Assembly: GCA_030512335.1 (NCBI GenBank)
Contig: JAULSU010000003.1
Location: 6,061,737 to 6,125,736, forward strand
Direction: 5' to 3'
Length of the DNA stretch: 64,000 nucleotides
Source of the DNA: Immersiella caudata
Taxonomy: Eukaryota > Ascomycota > Sordariomycetes > Sordariales > Lasiosphaeriaceae
The translations under genes were made by a program, and so were the position numbers. Shown piece after piece: positions 46,261-57,288 of the stretch; positions within the stretch are counted from its first letter, which is position 1, and each line of letters opens with the position of its first letter. Under the pieces are notes generated by a model. The model was not told the origin of the DNA, searched no databases, and saw nothing but the letters and a program-made list of their open reading frames with translations.

Positions 46261-48531
46261 TCACAGAGCACCCGGCCCATCTCCCAGTGTATACTCATCC
46301 TTGACACTTTCATCATACTCTGGTAGCCCTCCCATTGCCCCCCCCTTCTCAGTCGTCGAACCCTCTACGCACCTTCCTCCCTTCCAGGCGACGTCAATGA
46401 CCTTCCTCCAAATAGCCGTGATATCCCTAGCCATCTCCCAAGTGAAAAAGATCTTGCAGTTTGCCGCTCGATACCGGAACTGCAGGGGCAAAGCATCCGG
46501 TTCCTCCCCTAGGGGTACCAAGTTGGCCAAGTTGATGTGGACGCCCTGGTGCCACGATGAGGCAATGGTATCTGCGACACTGAGCCTCAGGGGGCCAGGC
46601 GTGGCCGGCACAAGGTCTAATCCCGGAGGGACATCGGTCCGGTTGTTTTTGGGAAAGCTACCAAAGTTCATCAGCGGCCCTCCTCTCACGCCGCCGATGG
46701 ACTGCATGGGTTTGTAGATGGGACGACCACCCACTGTGACGGTTCGGATTCCGTGGGTCTCAATGAGCATCGAGACAAACATGAAACAGGCCGAGGCGCA
46801 TTCGCCGTCCGTTAGGATGGTTATGTTCTCGGGAGCAAAAGGCGGAGTTGACCAGGGGACAGTGAAGTTGGGGTTGGGCATGGCGTAGTACGATGCGTTC
46901 CACGACACGGGCAAGGTGACGTTTCCAAACGGGGTGACGACGGGTCCGACCAGGGATGATGGAGGAGATATAGCCGAGCCGTTGAGATGCTGGTACGCAT
47001 CGAGAGTCCAAGGGAGTTCGCCGCTGGAGTTGGTACCGGCTTTGTCTCGGAGCAGCCAGAGGAGCTGGGGGTGCACCCGCAGCTGGTTCTGCTGTGGGAG
47101 TGTCTCTCCGGGGAACAAGATAAAGTAAAGGGAGGCTAACTTCACAACCAAGCCTCCCCCGTTTCCTTGCATGTCTAGCACGAGCTTTGTGCGACCGGAT
47201 GCTTGAGCAGTCCGAATGAAGTCGACAATCACGCGCACGGGCTCTTCGAAAGGATTGGCTGATATGTCAGCAAAGTTGACGGACAGCTCGAAGCTGTTGA
47301 TGGCCAGGACTGCTGTATCATCAAAGTCGGCATGAGGCGGGAGAAATCCAGCAGTGTCACCGCCAAATGTTGTATTGACCGGCTTCGGGAATCCAACAGA
47401 GAAGTTCCCCGCAAATCCCCATTCTAACAGCTGGTAGGCCACCCAATCAGGGGGGGTAGGTCCCTTCCCTTCTGTCAATCCAAAGTCGCGGTAGAGGTCT
47501 GCACCGGATGTGATGTTGGTGAGATTTGCGCGGACGAAGGCCTGGTTGTGAAAGGTCAAGGTGGTGCCATTCTCACACACTATCATAGTCGAGTCCCTAG
47601 GGCCTTCCCTCGATAATGTTTGAACTTCGGAACCCCTGTACAGGTTTGCTCTCTTGGACAAGCTTGGGAACAGTGTGTTGAATCGTGTATCTGGGTCATA
47701 GGATCCGCCATCACGAATTGCTAGCCCCTGGAGGTACTCCAAAGCCGGAACACCGTCGATGGTCGCTACCGGGGACGGCTTGTATCCCCGCCTGCTATGA
47801 TCTACGTCTCCTTCACTGGTGTCAGCCGCCTATCTCATTGACTAACCTGCCAGTCAGGTACGTACCGTGAAGAAAGATGTCGGGTGTAGTCAGGCCGTCC
47901 TTTGAGATTGACACGAAGTCGACCCCTGATCGGAATGTAATCAAATTAAGCAGTAGGGGGAAAGACCCGAAGTGGCCATCTCGCACGCGGCTCTGCAGGG
48001 TTTGTAGGTCTGTGATGAACTGAAACTGGTTTGACCAGGGCGTTGAATTTGCCTTGAGCATTTCTGCCATTTGATCAAGACCCCGAAGCAGGTCAACGCC
48101 CTCGGAGAGGTACCCCCGAGGGGGTTTCTTATTGTAGTCGAGAGTGCTTTGCCACTCCCACATCGGCCGCAGCGCTTTCAGATGACCTAAGGAAGCTCCC
48201 TTATCCAGCGGGATCGAGGCTAGGCAAGCAAACGCCATTGATGGCTTCACTGGCACTGGAGGGACCCGAGGTGCTAGGGCGTGCGGAAGGCCTAGTGTGT
48301 CTTTGGGTACTGGAAGAGGTCAGTCAGCCTCTTTGTATTCTGACTCAAGGATCAGGCCAAGAGACCAATGTTGTTGTCCTTGAACCACGCTTGGACTGTG
48401 TCTCTCAAGAGTCCGCATGGCTCTCGAGTGTTCTGGCGGCGCTGCAGTTCGGGTTTCTGGGTCGGATGAGCTGCAGAGGGCCCCAGAACGGTGGCCAAGG
48501 CCAGGGCTGCGCTCGCACGATGAAACAACAT
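46261..48531 (-). CDS. Secreted S41-family (CPAF-like) peptidase
   Basis: Three exons: 48531-48366, 48309-47862, 47815-46261 (722 aa); introns of 56 and 46 bp. Exon 1 encodes a signal peptide (MLFHRASAALALATVLGPSA). The N-terminal domain (ACLASIPLDKG, FQFITDLQTLQSRVRDGHFG) is followed by a PDZ-like part (TIDGVPALEYLQ) and a tail-specific protease core: LVLDMQGNGGG at about residue 430, and the catalytic Ser about 546 in DGECASACFMF. Many N-glycosylation sequons. This is the fungal S41 group of about 700 aa. Intron 1 has a weak GTCTCT donor; without it the frame ends within 60 codons. It faces the peptide transporter tail-to-tail. Confidence 0.8.
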
Positions 48532-49767
48532 CTCTTCGACTGCTGCAAATCTGTGCAGGTTGTAGTTTTCTCACCCCTCAGAGCTGATTCCTAACTCTTA
48601 TAAAATCTCGCTTCCGTTAGGGAAGCCGGGCTGTCGGCAAGGCGGGACGACGATCTATGCTGCGCCTCATCCTCCTGCCATTACCCCGCCCTGACGCCGT
48701 GGTTAAGTCCAATCATGGATGACATCGCGTGACTGATTGGTGTCAAGGCGAGAAACCGTGTCTCCAGTGCTACCAGATAGTGAGGGAGCCCAGTCTTTGT
48801 TGCTGTCCTTGTGTGACACTGGCCGCGCAGTTGTCCGAGCCGGATTGGACGGCATGATGTGTTTAAGGTTTGGGAAATCCTATCCAAGATCTTCGCCAAT
48901 GGCTTGGCGACAAACGCGCGTGTGCCAATGGCGGCTAAATTCGAATTTCTCCCATGCCGCCTTGGCTTTGTGCCTGAGCTTAGAACTAGACAGTCTCTGT
49001 CTTCCCGATAGGGCTATACACGCTAATGGCAGACATGAGAGGCAATTAGTTCCACGCCACTCGGGTACAGCATTTGTTTGTTCGGTGTCACAATGACTAG
49101 CTTGGGTAGATCAACCGCGTACTGTTGATACACACTGGCAGAGGACCCGCAACCCGTAGTGACGAAGCGCGTCGATAGCAAAGTGGGAAACTGCGTTCTG
49201 CGTCCGTGACGGGACAATTACAACTTGAAAATCGCCTGTATTAGTACAGGGAAAAGAATTGTCTGCCTGCGCACTCAGATGGGCTGGCTAGATCACCTGA
49301 ATACCCACACTATGCCCGTACGTTGCCTTGGGCATGCAAACTGTAGAGTCTCGGGTGTGTGACATTATTGACGAGAAAACTTTCCCTGTCCAGGTTTCAA
49401 GTTAATATCTCGTTCTTCACATCGCAACTCCTGAGGGCCACTTCAATCCCTGCTGGGGATGGGGGCGTCGAAGGGGTGGAGAGAGTATTCTCGCAGGGCA
49501 TTCCACATCTGTCGTGGCCTGTCCCTAAGCGAGGTGACGTAGCGGGCTGCAGCGAGGTTGCAGCGAGCGGAAGACGCAAGCAAACTCATCATCCCCAACG
49601 CAAGAGCTGCGTACCTAATTGACAAGCGGTTCTCGTCACCGCGTTTCCCGGCACAGAGCGATGCAGATGGAGTGTTGAGTTCAACGGGCATAAATGCCAG
49701 CAAGCGCCACAGCTAGAGGGCACACATCTGACCACCAGCAACGCCTATCTACCTTCAAAGTCATACA
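48532..49767. other. Intergenic region
   Basis: Divergent promoters of the S41 gene (minus) and epimerase (plus). Nothing recognisable. Confidence 0.5.
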
Positions 49768-50811
49768 ATGCACATCCTTATCCTTGGTGGTACCTCATTT
49801 GTAGGTCGACACATCGCCATCACAGCCGTCACTCGGTCACACAAAGTGACACTCCTGAATCGCGGCACCCACCCGGCCCCCGAGGGGACAACGTCGCTGG
49901 TCGGGGATCGGCTCGATGCTCTCCATGGTCTTGATGCCCTTGAAGGCCTTACCTTCGATGCAGTTCTCGACACTTGGTCTGGCGACCCGGCGGCGGTTGT
50001 GCGTTCAGCCACGGCTCTCCAATCAAGGACGGAGCACTACGCTTACATCTCAAGCCTGAGCGTCTACGAGGTTGACCCGTCGGCGGGTGGCGAAGGTGGG
50101 GCGCTGTGGGACGAATCTGCGCCACTGTTCGACGTCACTGCTCCCGATGCAAGAAAGTCCGAGTACCAGTTCGACAAGCGCAGTGCTGAGATAGCAATTG
50201 AGGGACAGGGGTTCCCCAAGGCATTGCTGATCCGTCCGGGCGTGATACTGGGCCCGCACGAGGCAGCATTCATCGAGCGAGGCCGCCTTACGTGGTGGCT
50301 GAGCAGGTTGTCAAGGGGAGGCCGGACGCCAGCACCGGGCCCTGACACGATGGGGCTGCAGTTCGTTGACGCCAGGGACCTTGCCGAGTTTGTGGTGCGA
50401 GGGTTTGAGAAGGGTCTGACGGGCGTGTATAATACGGTGAGCGAAGTCGACAGAGTCACAATGGGTGATGTGCTTGTGAATGGGAACGAGGTGACAGGCA
50501 ACAGGGCGGAACTAGTTTGGAAAACTCCGCGGGAGATCCTGGACGCTGGGGTCCAGCCTTGGAGTGAGCTGCCTCTTTGGCTGGACCCGGAATCACCTTC
50601 TTACTTGACTGTGTACCAATGGGATGTCACGAAGGCAGAAGCAGGGGGATTGAAGTGCCGGTCGGCTAAAGAGACAATTCAAGACACATGGGCCTGGATG
50701 GAGGAAGGTGAACTGAAGCCGGTTCCAGCCCCCGAGGGAACGAAGGGGTTGCTTGGGCTACCGTTGGAGAAGGAGATTAAGCTGTTGGTGCAGCCAGGCC
50801 TTATGAAGTAG
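49768..50811 (+). CDS. NAD-dependent epimerase/dehydratase-like reductase
   Basis: 347 aa, no intron. An extended SDR with Rossmann motif ILGGTSFVGRHIA at the N terminus, VTLLNRGTHPAP for the nucleotide ribose side, YAYISSLSVYEVD where the catalytic Ser/Tyr region lies, YQFDKRSAEIAIEG with the active-site-like Tyr/Lys shifted, and LQFVDARDLAEFVVRG. The wording of these motifs is that of bacterial, especially actinobacterial, epimerases. It is a soluble cytosolic enzyme; substrate unknown. No neighbour suggests a pathway. Horizontal acquisition is inferred from the lack of introns and style, not tested. Confidence 0.8.
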   Translation: MHILILGGTSFVGRHIAITAVTRSHKVTLLNRGTHPAPEGTTSLVGDRLDALHGLDALEGLTFDAVLDTWSGDPAAVVRSATALQSRTEHYAYISSLSVYEVDPSAGGEGGALWDESAPLFDVTAPDARKSEYQFDKRSAEIAIEGQGFPKALLIRPGVILGPHEAAFIERGRLTWWLSRLSRGGRTPAPGPDTMGLQFVDARDLAEFVVRGFEKGLTGVYNTVSEVDRVTMGDVLVNGNEVTGNRAELVWKTPREILDAGVQPWSELPLWLDPESPSYLTVYQWDVTKAEAGGLKCRSAKETIQDTWAWMEEGELKPVPAPEGTKGLLGLPLEKEIKLLVQPGLMK

Positions 50812-50911
50812 AATCCCAAAGCGAGGAACAATTTAACAAGTGGCCGCAGCAGTCTTGGTTATATACGGATGAAATGCTTAGTCGAATTCAATGACAATTT
50901 GCCATTGCCAG

Positions 50912-51089
50912 TGTTACGACCGGTGCCTGTCGACGTACGGTCTGCAGGGTCACTAGGCGGTTTGGTTGGTAGAGAGGGGTAGTGCAGAAGCAAGTCCTTA
51001 CAGACGGGGGTTAACTTGTCAATGGTGGTTGTATGTCACTATAAGTAGAGCAGCACGGGGTGTGTTGGTACAGTAGGACATAATCGAAG
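50912..51089 (+). repeat. Truncated solo LTR-like repeat
   Basis: Begins TGTTACGACC and matches the first 180 bp of the two LTR-like repeats at 57056 and 57866 (shared GCAAGTCCTTACAGACGGGG and ATGTCACTATAAG). It ends abruptly where the second MITE copy begins, so its 3' part is lost. Confidence 0.8.
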
Positions 51090-51270
51090 TAAGGCCGTCA
51101 ATTACCCACTGATGGGTACCCATGGGTAATTGCGGCTTCGTGCACGACAAATTTCGCCCTGCTAAAACCCTAAGAAAAGTAAGGAGCAAAGGGTTTTGGC
51201 AGGGCGAAATTCATTGTACACGGGCCGCAATTCCCCATGGGTACCCATCGGTGGGTAATCGACGGCATTA
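51090..51270. mobile_element. MITE copy 2 (181 bp)
   Basis: About 90% like copy 1 at 20697-20875 with the same TAAGGCCGTCAATTACCC ends (right end changed to CATTA). No clean target duplication: AATCGAAG on the left, ATATCAAG on the right. It sits exactly at the junction between a broken LTR and a broken DUF3328 gene, so a deletion or recombination at the MITE is likely. Confidence 0.9.
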
Positions 51271-51729
51271 ATATCAAGGACGATCTGCGGGTGTTCTGGC
51301 TACCGGACCCAGAAAAGCCTGGAGAGGAGAATCCGGCCGTCATCGCCATGGTTCACCAGCTCCATTGTCTGCAGTCTTTCCGCATGGCCATCCAGATGGG
51401 CCACGAAGGCAACGATCCCGGTCTTGATCGGTGGACGGACGATAATATGTATTGGCGCTATTGCCTGGACTACATGAGATCGGTGAGTTACGATTGAAAG
51501 GTGCCCAGTCTTTGCGTTGTCTTGCTCGGGTTCTGACACTGGTGGTGGTAAACAGACAATCCTTTGCTATGCCGATGATACACTGAAGAGGTGGTCCTTC
51601 TTTGATCATGGGACCCTTGGTGAGATTGCCGAGGGTTATTTTGATGATAGGCAGTGTGGTGATAACCGGAAACTGATCAAGATGATGAGAGACGCCGGCA
51701 GTATTGTGCGCACGCGACCATTCCCTTGA
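51271..51729 (+). pseudogene. UstYa-like (DUF3328) gene, 5' truncated
   Basis: Two exon remnants: 51271-51482 and 51556-51729 joined by a normal 73-bp intron. They encode only the C-terminal part of a DUF3328 protein: AVIAMVHQLHCLQSF (first HxxHC motif), YWRYCLDYMR (second motif, where the first expected His is Trp-Arg-Tyr-Cys), then ILCYADDTL. The N-terminal TM and most of the luminal domain are absent, replaced by MITE and LTR sequence. UstYa family proteins are oxidases in RiPP and other natural product pathways; this copy is dead or only transcribed by chance. An ATG inside the MITE would give an in-frame but meaningless start. Confidence 0.8.
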
Positions 51730-52018
51730 AGTAAGGAAGACTGTCCAATATGGTAGCCTGTAGTACGAGATGAAGATATCCTATACAACTCCGGAGGGAA
51801 TGCAGCGACGTCTGAAGTTGGTTGTGAATCGACATGGGCTGGAGGCCTTGAAGCGTGAGGTCCTAACTTTGCGTTCACCCAGGGGCCTTCAAGCTTAGGA
51901 ACTGGTCGAATGATACCAGGAGGACCTATCTAAAGGACCGCGCGAGCTATCGGACAGGGGAATTGTAAAAGGAGAATAATAGATGACAATCTGAAAGCAA
52001 AGAGAATCCCATCCCTCT

Positions 52019-54445
52019 TCACTTCAGAAGAAGATGTCTCCGAAAGAAATCCCGCTGCCTTCTCAGCCCATATGGCGTGTCACCACACCCGTGGCTTCCC
52101 CCAGGAATGAAAAGAAGTTCATGATCCTTATCAGCCTTGATCAAAGCATGAACCAGCTGCAACGTACTCGAAGGCTCGACATTGCGGTCCAGTTCTCCTG
52201 CAATAAGCATCAACGCCCCATTTAGCTTCGCCGCATGATAAACATTGGACGAATCCCGATACGACTCGTCAACAGGATACCCCATATACTGCTCATTCCA
52301 CCAGATCTTATCCATCCGGTTGTCATGGCAGCCCGAGTCGGCAGCAGCCGCCTTGTAAAAGTCCCCATGGTGAAGCAGTGCCGCCACAGCGCTCTGGCCC
52401 CCGGCCGAGCATCCGTAGATGCCGACACGCGAGAGATCCATCCAGGGCCGTGTACTCGCAGCAGCTCGAATCCAGGCAATGCGGTCTGGGAATCCCGCGT
52501 CCTTGAGGTTCTTGTAGCACACGTCGTGGAAGGCCTTGGACCTCCAGTTTGTGCCCATACCGTCGAGCTGGACGACCACATAGCCTTGATCTGCCCGCTC
52601 ACGCTGATCGTCCAGCTCCGAGAAGGACTTGGGCGTGGAGAAATCGTGGGGCGATGCGTAGATTTTCTCTAGGACGGGATACTGCTTTGATGGATCGAAG
52701 TTCGATGGGCGGATGATGATGCCGTAGATCATCGTCTTTTGATCGCGCCCCGTGGCGGCGAAGATCTCGGGCGGGTTCCACCCTTCCCTTGCGCAAAGAT
52801 CGGCAGCGTCAACACGCTCCAGCTGCACGAGTTGGTGCCCGGATTGGGCTTCACGGAGAACCACGGTTGGCGGCGTGTCAACACGGCTCCAGGTGTCGAT
52901 AAGGTACCGCTTATTTGGGGCCCATTTCCAGGTATGCGTTCCATTTCCCTCAGTGGAAACCTGGAGACCCGAGCCGTCAAAGTTGATACAAGCCAGGTGA
53001 GCGTAGTAGGGGTCTTGATCCGGCACCATGCCGTAGCCTCTGAAGAGGATCGTCCGGCTGACCTCATCAACCTCCTCGACCGAGTGAACATTCCACTCCC
53101 CTTGGGTGACTTGGTTCCGTAGCGAGCCGCTCTCCAAGTCAAACAGGTAGAGATGGTTCCATCCGTCTCGCTCACTCATCCAGAGGAGCTCGTTTGACTT
53201 GTCCATCACGAGCTTGTAGTCCTTCTGTGTGTAGTCGATGAACGTGTCGCTGGACTCCTCGACCAGCGCTCGGACGATCCCATCACGGCGCATGCTAATC
53301 ACCCGCAGGTGTTTGTGGCCTCGTTCATTGAACAGGAACCGATAGCACTCCCCGCCCTTGCTCCAACCCCAGTGCGTAAGCTCGTACGGGAATCGGAACA
53401 GCTCATCGCTTGTGGGCACCTCGCGTCTCCTCTCCAAGTCGAACATGCGCGGTCGTTCCAGCCTCACACGGTCGCCGGGCTTGAAGAACAGGTGGCTGTG
53501 CAGCTTGGGCTGGAGCTGATCGCTGGGCGATGATTCAATCCAATGTACCTTGTGTTCCACTTTCGGGACAAATTGGTAGGCAACCACAAACCGACCGTCG
53601 GGAGACAGATAGACATCGCCGCTGTCGTAGCGGTTGAACTCGGTTCCACCAAAGGAGATCTGGTCTGCTTGGTCCTCGCTGTCGTCATTGGCGCTCAACC
53701 AGATGTTGTAATCGCGAACAAAAACATGGGGCTTTTTGGTGGTGTTGATCTCAGTCGCCTCCTCCTCCTCCTCCCCCTCCGGCTGCTTTGGGCGGTCAGT
53801 CTTCGCCCCCTCCTTAGCCTTGACTGTCCTCGCCGACCCCTTGATCACAAAGTCGCCCTTTCCCTTCACCGTAGCCTTGTATACAGCGAGCGGGCGTTGC
53901 GTCTCCTTATCAACCAACCGCCACACGTCCCCTTCGGCGTTCGCCATGTTGTATGACTTTCCTGCATCAATCGTGCCATAGGACTCAGGAACCCCATCAT
54001 ACCCAATCCAGAGCATCTCAACCGGCCTCCCCATCTCGTTGATAAACTTCACCACAACGCGGCGGGTTGACTTTGTCGACGGGACCTCTTCAGCGAGGAT
54101 GCGGCTTTCGCTGTCGTCAAATTCCCCGTCCCAGACTTCGAGCGCTCTGCCCACTGGTAACTGCCATACACTGCCATGGCAGCGGAAGCGCACCCACGAC
54201 GCATTTTGCCCGAGATCGATCCAGTCAAAGGGAAGAGATCCGTGGGTAGCTTTCAGTCCCGTCTGCTGCGAAAGCGACTCCGCGAGAGCCTTGTGGTCGA
54301 ACGCCGGCTTGCGCACTCGTGTGAGGGCGTCAACATAGATAAACTCGGAGCCACCCGTGGCAAGCTGCCGGCGGTACCAGAAAGCATATCCACTGGGAAG
54401 CCAGTGAGGTACGATTGTTGACTGCTTGATGTATCGATTCTCCAT
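52019..54445 (-). CDS. S9 prolyl oligopeptidase (DPP-IV-like) with VHL-beta-like segment
   Basis: 808 aa, no intron, ATG 54445. The C-terminal alpha/beta hydrolase has S680 in YGCSAGGQSAVAAL, D753 in GELDRNVEPSS and H785 in PGGSHGCGD, the S9 triad; a beta-propeller (YLSPDGRFVVAYQF, WMSERDGWNHLYLFDLESG) precedes it. At about residues 128-192 an inserted segment reads VVKFINEMGRPVEMLWIGYD, then YGTIDAGKSY and DVWRLVD, which matches the pattern of the pVHL beta domain known mainly from VHL and some bacterial fusions. Next to it is a Glu-rich linker (EGEEEEEATE). No signal peptide, so it appears intracellular. Closest in style to bacterial S9 peptidases. It may remove N-terminal Xaa-Pro dipeptides, an inference. 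Confidence 0.85.
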   Translation of the reverse strand: MENRYIKQSTIVPHWLPSGYAFWYRRQLATGGSEFIYVDALTRVRKPAFDHKALAESLSQQTGLKATHGSLPFDWIDLGQNASWVRFRCHGSVWQLPVGRALEVWDGEFDDSESRILAEEVPSTKSTRRVVVKFINEMGRPVEMLWIGYDGVPESYGTIDAGKSYNMANAEGDVWRLVDKETQRPLAVYKATVKGKGDFVIKGSARTVKAKEGAKTDRPKQPEGEEEEEATEINTTKKPHVFVRDYNIWLSANDDSEDQADQISFGGTEFNRYDSGDVYLSPDGRFVVAYQFVPKVEHKVHWIESSPSDQLQPKLHSHLFFKPGDRVRLERPRMFDLERRREVPTSDELFRFPYELTHWGWSKGGECYRFLFNERGHKHLRVISMRRDGIVRALVEESSDTFIDYTQKDYKLVMDKSNELLWMSERDGWNHLYLFDLESGSLRNQVTQGEWNVHSVEEVDEVSRTILFRGYGMVPDQDPYYAHLACINFDGSGLQVSTEGNGTHTWKWAPNKRYLIDTWSRVDTPPTVVLREAQSGHQLVQLERVDAADLCAREGWNPPEIFAATGRDQKTMIYGIIIRPSNFDPSKQYPVLEKIYASPHDFSTPKSFSELDDQRERADQGYVVVQLDGMGTNWRSKAFHDVCYKNLKDAGFPDRIAWIRAAASTRPWMDLSRVGIYGCSAGGQSAVAALLHHGDFYKAAAADSGCHDNRMDKIWWNEQYMGYPVDESYRDSSNVYHAAKLNGALMLIAGELDRNVEPSSTLQLVHALIKADKDHELLFIPGGSHGCGDTPYGLRRQRDFFRRHLLLK

Positions 54446-56201
54446 CGCTGCCGTCGACAGGAAGCACCAGAATGAAACGCCGAGGGAAAGGTAGGGTTGA
54501 GTATATGTTGCCCCGAGTGTCAGTCAATGACAGATTCTTACCGGCAAGCACGCTAGTGATTTTCTGTGACGCTGGGAGGTTGAAGTATGCCTTGCCCCTC
54601 CTCTGCGGCCGCTGTCCTGCATGGACGGCGCTGCATGGACGGCCGAGATTAGCCTGTTGAGCGACTCGCCTTCGTGTCGACTCACTCGCACTGGCTTCAA
54701 TGCCCGTCCTCTTGATAAGTACGTCCCCCACCAAAATGCCAAATGCAACAGGAGTAATTGGAAAGGTTCGGGTCCCATGTTGTAGGTACCCTTATCAATG
54801 GGTCAATGCAGCATGGTGGTATAACGAGAACTCCCCCCCCTAAGATGCTTGATACGCTGCCGTGAGGGCGTCTCCAGCGCGACCGCCTTCGCCCACGAGG
54901 CGCCGTACTGCGAGATAAAGGGCGTTCGCTGCGGACCCTGCTGGGATATCTGCTTTGGGACGCCATGGTTCGTTCTAGTGGTGAAGCTGGGTGGCGTGGT
55001 ATACATGGTTCGATTGACGTTGCGCGGTGGGTGTGTCTCGAGTGTAGAGAGAGATGCGCCATCCTCCTCAGAAGAATCGCATCCGGGTTCTGGTGCATTC
55101 CATGTGGATTAGGAAGGTGCAGGCCCCCTGGCCTGCCCAGCAGAACTGTTGGTATATTGCGTCAGAAGAAAAAGTGAGGCTGAGGTTGAGATTCAGACCC
55201 CTGCAGAGGACAGAGTGAGGTCCATGGCCGGAAGTTGCACGAGAAGAGCAATTAAGGATCAGCTTTGCACAGGAAAGAGGTGGGCGGGGACGAGAGAAGA
55301 GCAAGGATCCCGGCGAAAGCTGCTGTGGTCGAAGTTCAACACCTGCGACGGGCCCTCGCCTCGGCACATTCTTTCCGCGCGTGCATGGAAGCCTAACCTA
55401 ATTGTCCATCGGAGTGTAGTAGACTCCGATGCTTTTTTGGTGGAGAGCTTAGACCAGCTCAAAGTACAGGGGGGTAGACTCCGATGCTCCTTGTACAAGT
55501 AAACTCCGATGACCTTTTAGACTCTAATTTCCATGCACCTGGTATAGTACGATAGTACTTACTTATACGATTGCCAGACTTCTTTCCGTTTCCTCGTACA
55601 ACTGTTTTCCATAATATAAATCGTAGTTAATGTTTTAGTGGTGTTTGCGATTTAAAGTGCTAGTGCTTTAGTAAGGTGGGTTATACGTATAATAACTTTA
55701 CTCGCTTACACCTTTACAGTATTATAAATTACATGTAACGTGTGTTATAAGCGAGCGGCGTATATAAGTAAGTGATTACAAGGCCTGTGGAGAGCCTCCA
55801 CCATACTATTCTATTATTGTATTAGTAGTAGAAAGCTCTGGAATTTCCATTCCAGAGCTCCCACAGCCTATAACAAGCCATCTCCTCTCTTGTAATTAGC
55901 TTTCCTACAAGTAAGCAATCTACTTCCTTCAGTTGAGTACTACTTACTGAAGTAAGTAATTCACAAGCAATACAGTTGTCATTACAGTGCAGAGTTCACT
56001 GAAACCTTCTGTTTTACAGCGTATAGTGAACAGGTGCGGTGATGCACCATAAGACTCAGGGCACAAAAGAATAGAACCACCCCCAAGAACGCCGATGGTG
56101 GCCAGTATGGCCGCCAGTAAGGTAGCTCCTTCTCCGATCGAAGGAGCACGCGTGGGACTGACGTGTGAAAACAAGGACTGACCTGGAGGGAGGCACGCAA
56201 C

Positions 56202-56275
56202 CAAGTAGGGATAACTAAGTAGGAATAACCAAGTAGGAATAACTAAGTAGGGATAACCAAGTAGGAATAACTAAG
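56202..56275. repeat. 14-bp tandem repeat (about 5 units)
   Basis: Units alternate AGTAGGGATAACTA and AGTAGGAATAACCA, with two variable positions. Confidence 0.9.
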
Positions 56276-56524
56276 AAAAGGGACCGGGGATTACTACTTC
56301 TTCCTCCGATTAAAGGGAGGAGAGGTCACTTAAGCTATTTGCGGGTGTAACTTATGGTGAAATCGCCGATGTCCTCTTTTTTCTCCTTTTGTTCGCCTGC
56401 TTGGAGAAGAAACGCGGTTTGAAGAACCACGCGGCGCAGCCTTAACAGCGCGCGCTAAAACTTCGCTAATTACAAAATGGTTACAGTAATATGCACATAA
56501 AAAAACACCCAAAAAAAACCACAA

Positions 56525-56547
56525 GGGGCGATCGGAACGATCGCCCC
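56525..56547. repeat. Perfect 10-bp hairpin
   Basis: GGGGCGATCG, loop GAA, CGATCGCCCC. A GC-rich hairpin in AT-rich surroundings; function unknown. Confidence 0.85.
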
Positions 56548-57055
56548 GAGTCAATAGTCTGCTGTAACTTGTCTTTTAGGCTCTGTAGTACAGGCCTTCG
56601 TTTGCTTCCTTTAGCACCTTAGTAAGCTCTGCTGTCGTACCTCACAGCGCTCCTCCGGAGCACTGTACTCGCATTTCTTCCCCTGACCGGAGCACTGTAC
56701 TACAGGCTCCCACAGGCTCTCAGGCGCTGTAATACAGGCCTGTAGAGTGCTACAAAGCAACAGTTATTAGTAAGATATTTCTTAGAAAGGAGAAGTTTCG
56801 GGGAACGTATAATAATACAGCACACGCTTTTTTAAGTATAGATTAATAGCCTTTAAGTTATAGGCCTTAAAAGGAGGGGATCGTGTTATAACCTAGGTTA
56901 TAACCTAAAAAGGGAGTACGGATTAACGGTAGCGTAGTGAATTACCGGCCTAAAGAGGGTGGATTGGGTGGGACGTTTTAATAACTAATTAAGATGGATT
57001 TAGGGCTGTTAAGGCCTGGGTTTAGCTTTGGTAAAGTAAAGACCCAATGGGAAGC

Positions 57056-57288
57056 TGTTACGACCTCTGGCCTGTCGACAGGCGGTCGGCAGGGTCGTTA
57101 GATAGAATGGGTGGGCAGAGAGGAGTAGTGCAGAGGCAAGTCCTTACAGACGGGGGTTCACTGGTCAAGGATGGTCGTATGTCACTATAAGACAGAGCAA
57201 CACTCCAAGTGTTGGTGCAGTAGGACACAATCGAAGGTAGTTCAATTGACGAGCGAATACTTGCGTGAGGAACAGAAGGTTCCTCACA
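57056..57288 (+). repeat. LTR-like repeat, plus orientation
   Basis: 233 bp, TGTTACGACC to TTCCTCACA (TG...CA ends). About 85% like the inverse complement of 57635-57866 and like the fragment at 50912. Confidence 0.75.

Larger units (their letters stand above)
54446..57055. other. Gene-free region turning AT-rich at about 55.5 kb
   Basis: From 54446 to about 55500 base composition is like the genes; after this A/T rises sharply with many TA and AA/TT steps, as in RIP-affected subtelomeres. No gene can be supported. Confidence 0.6.
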
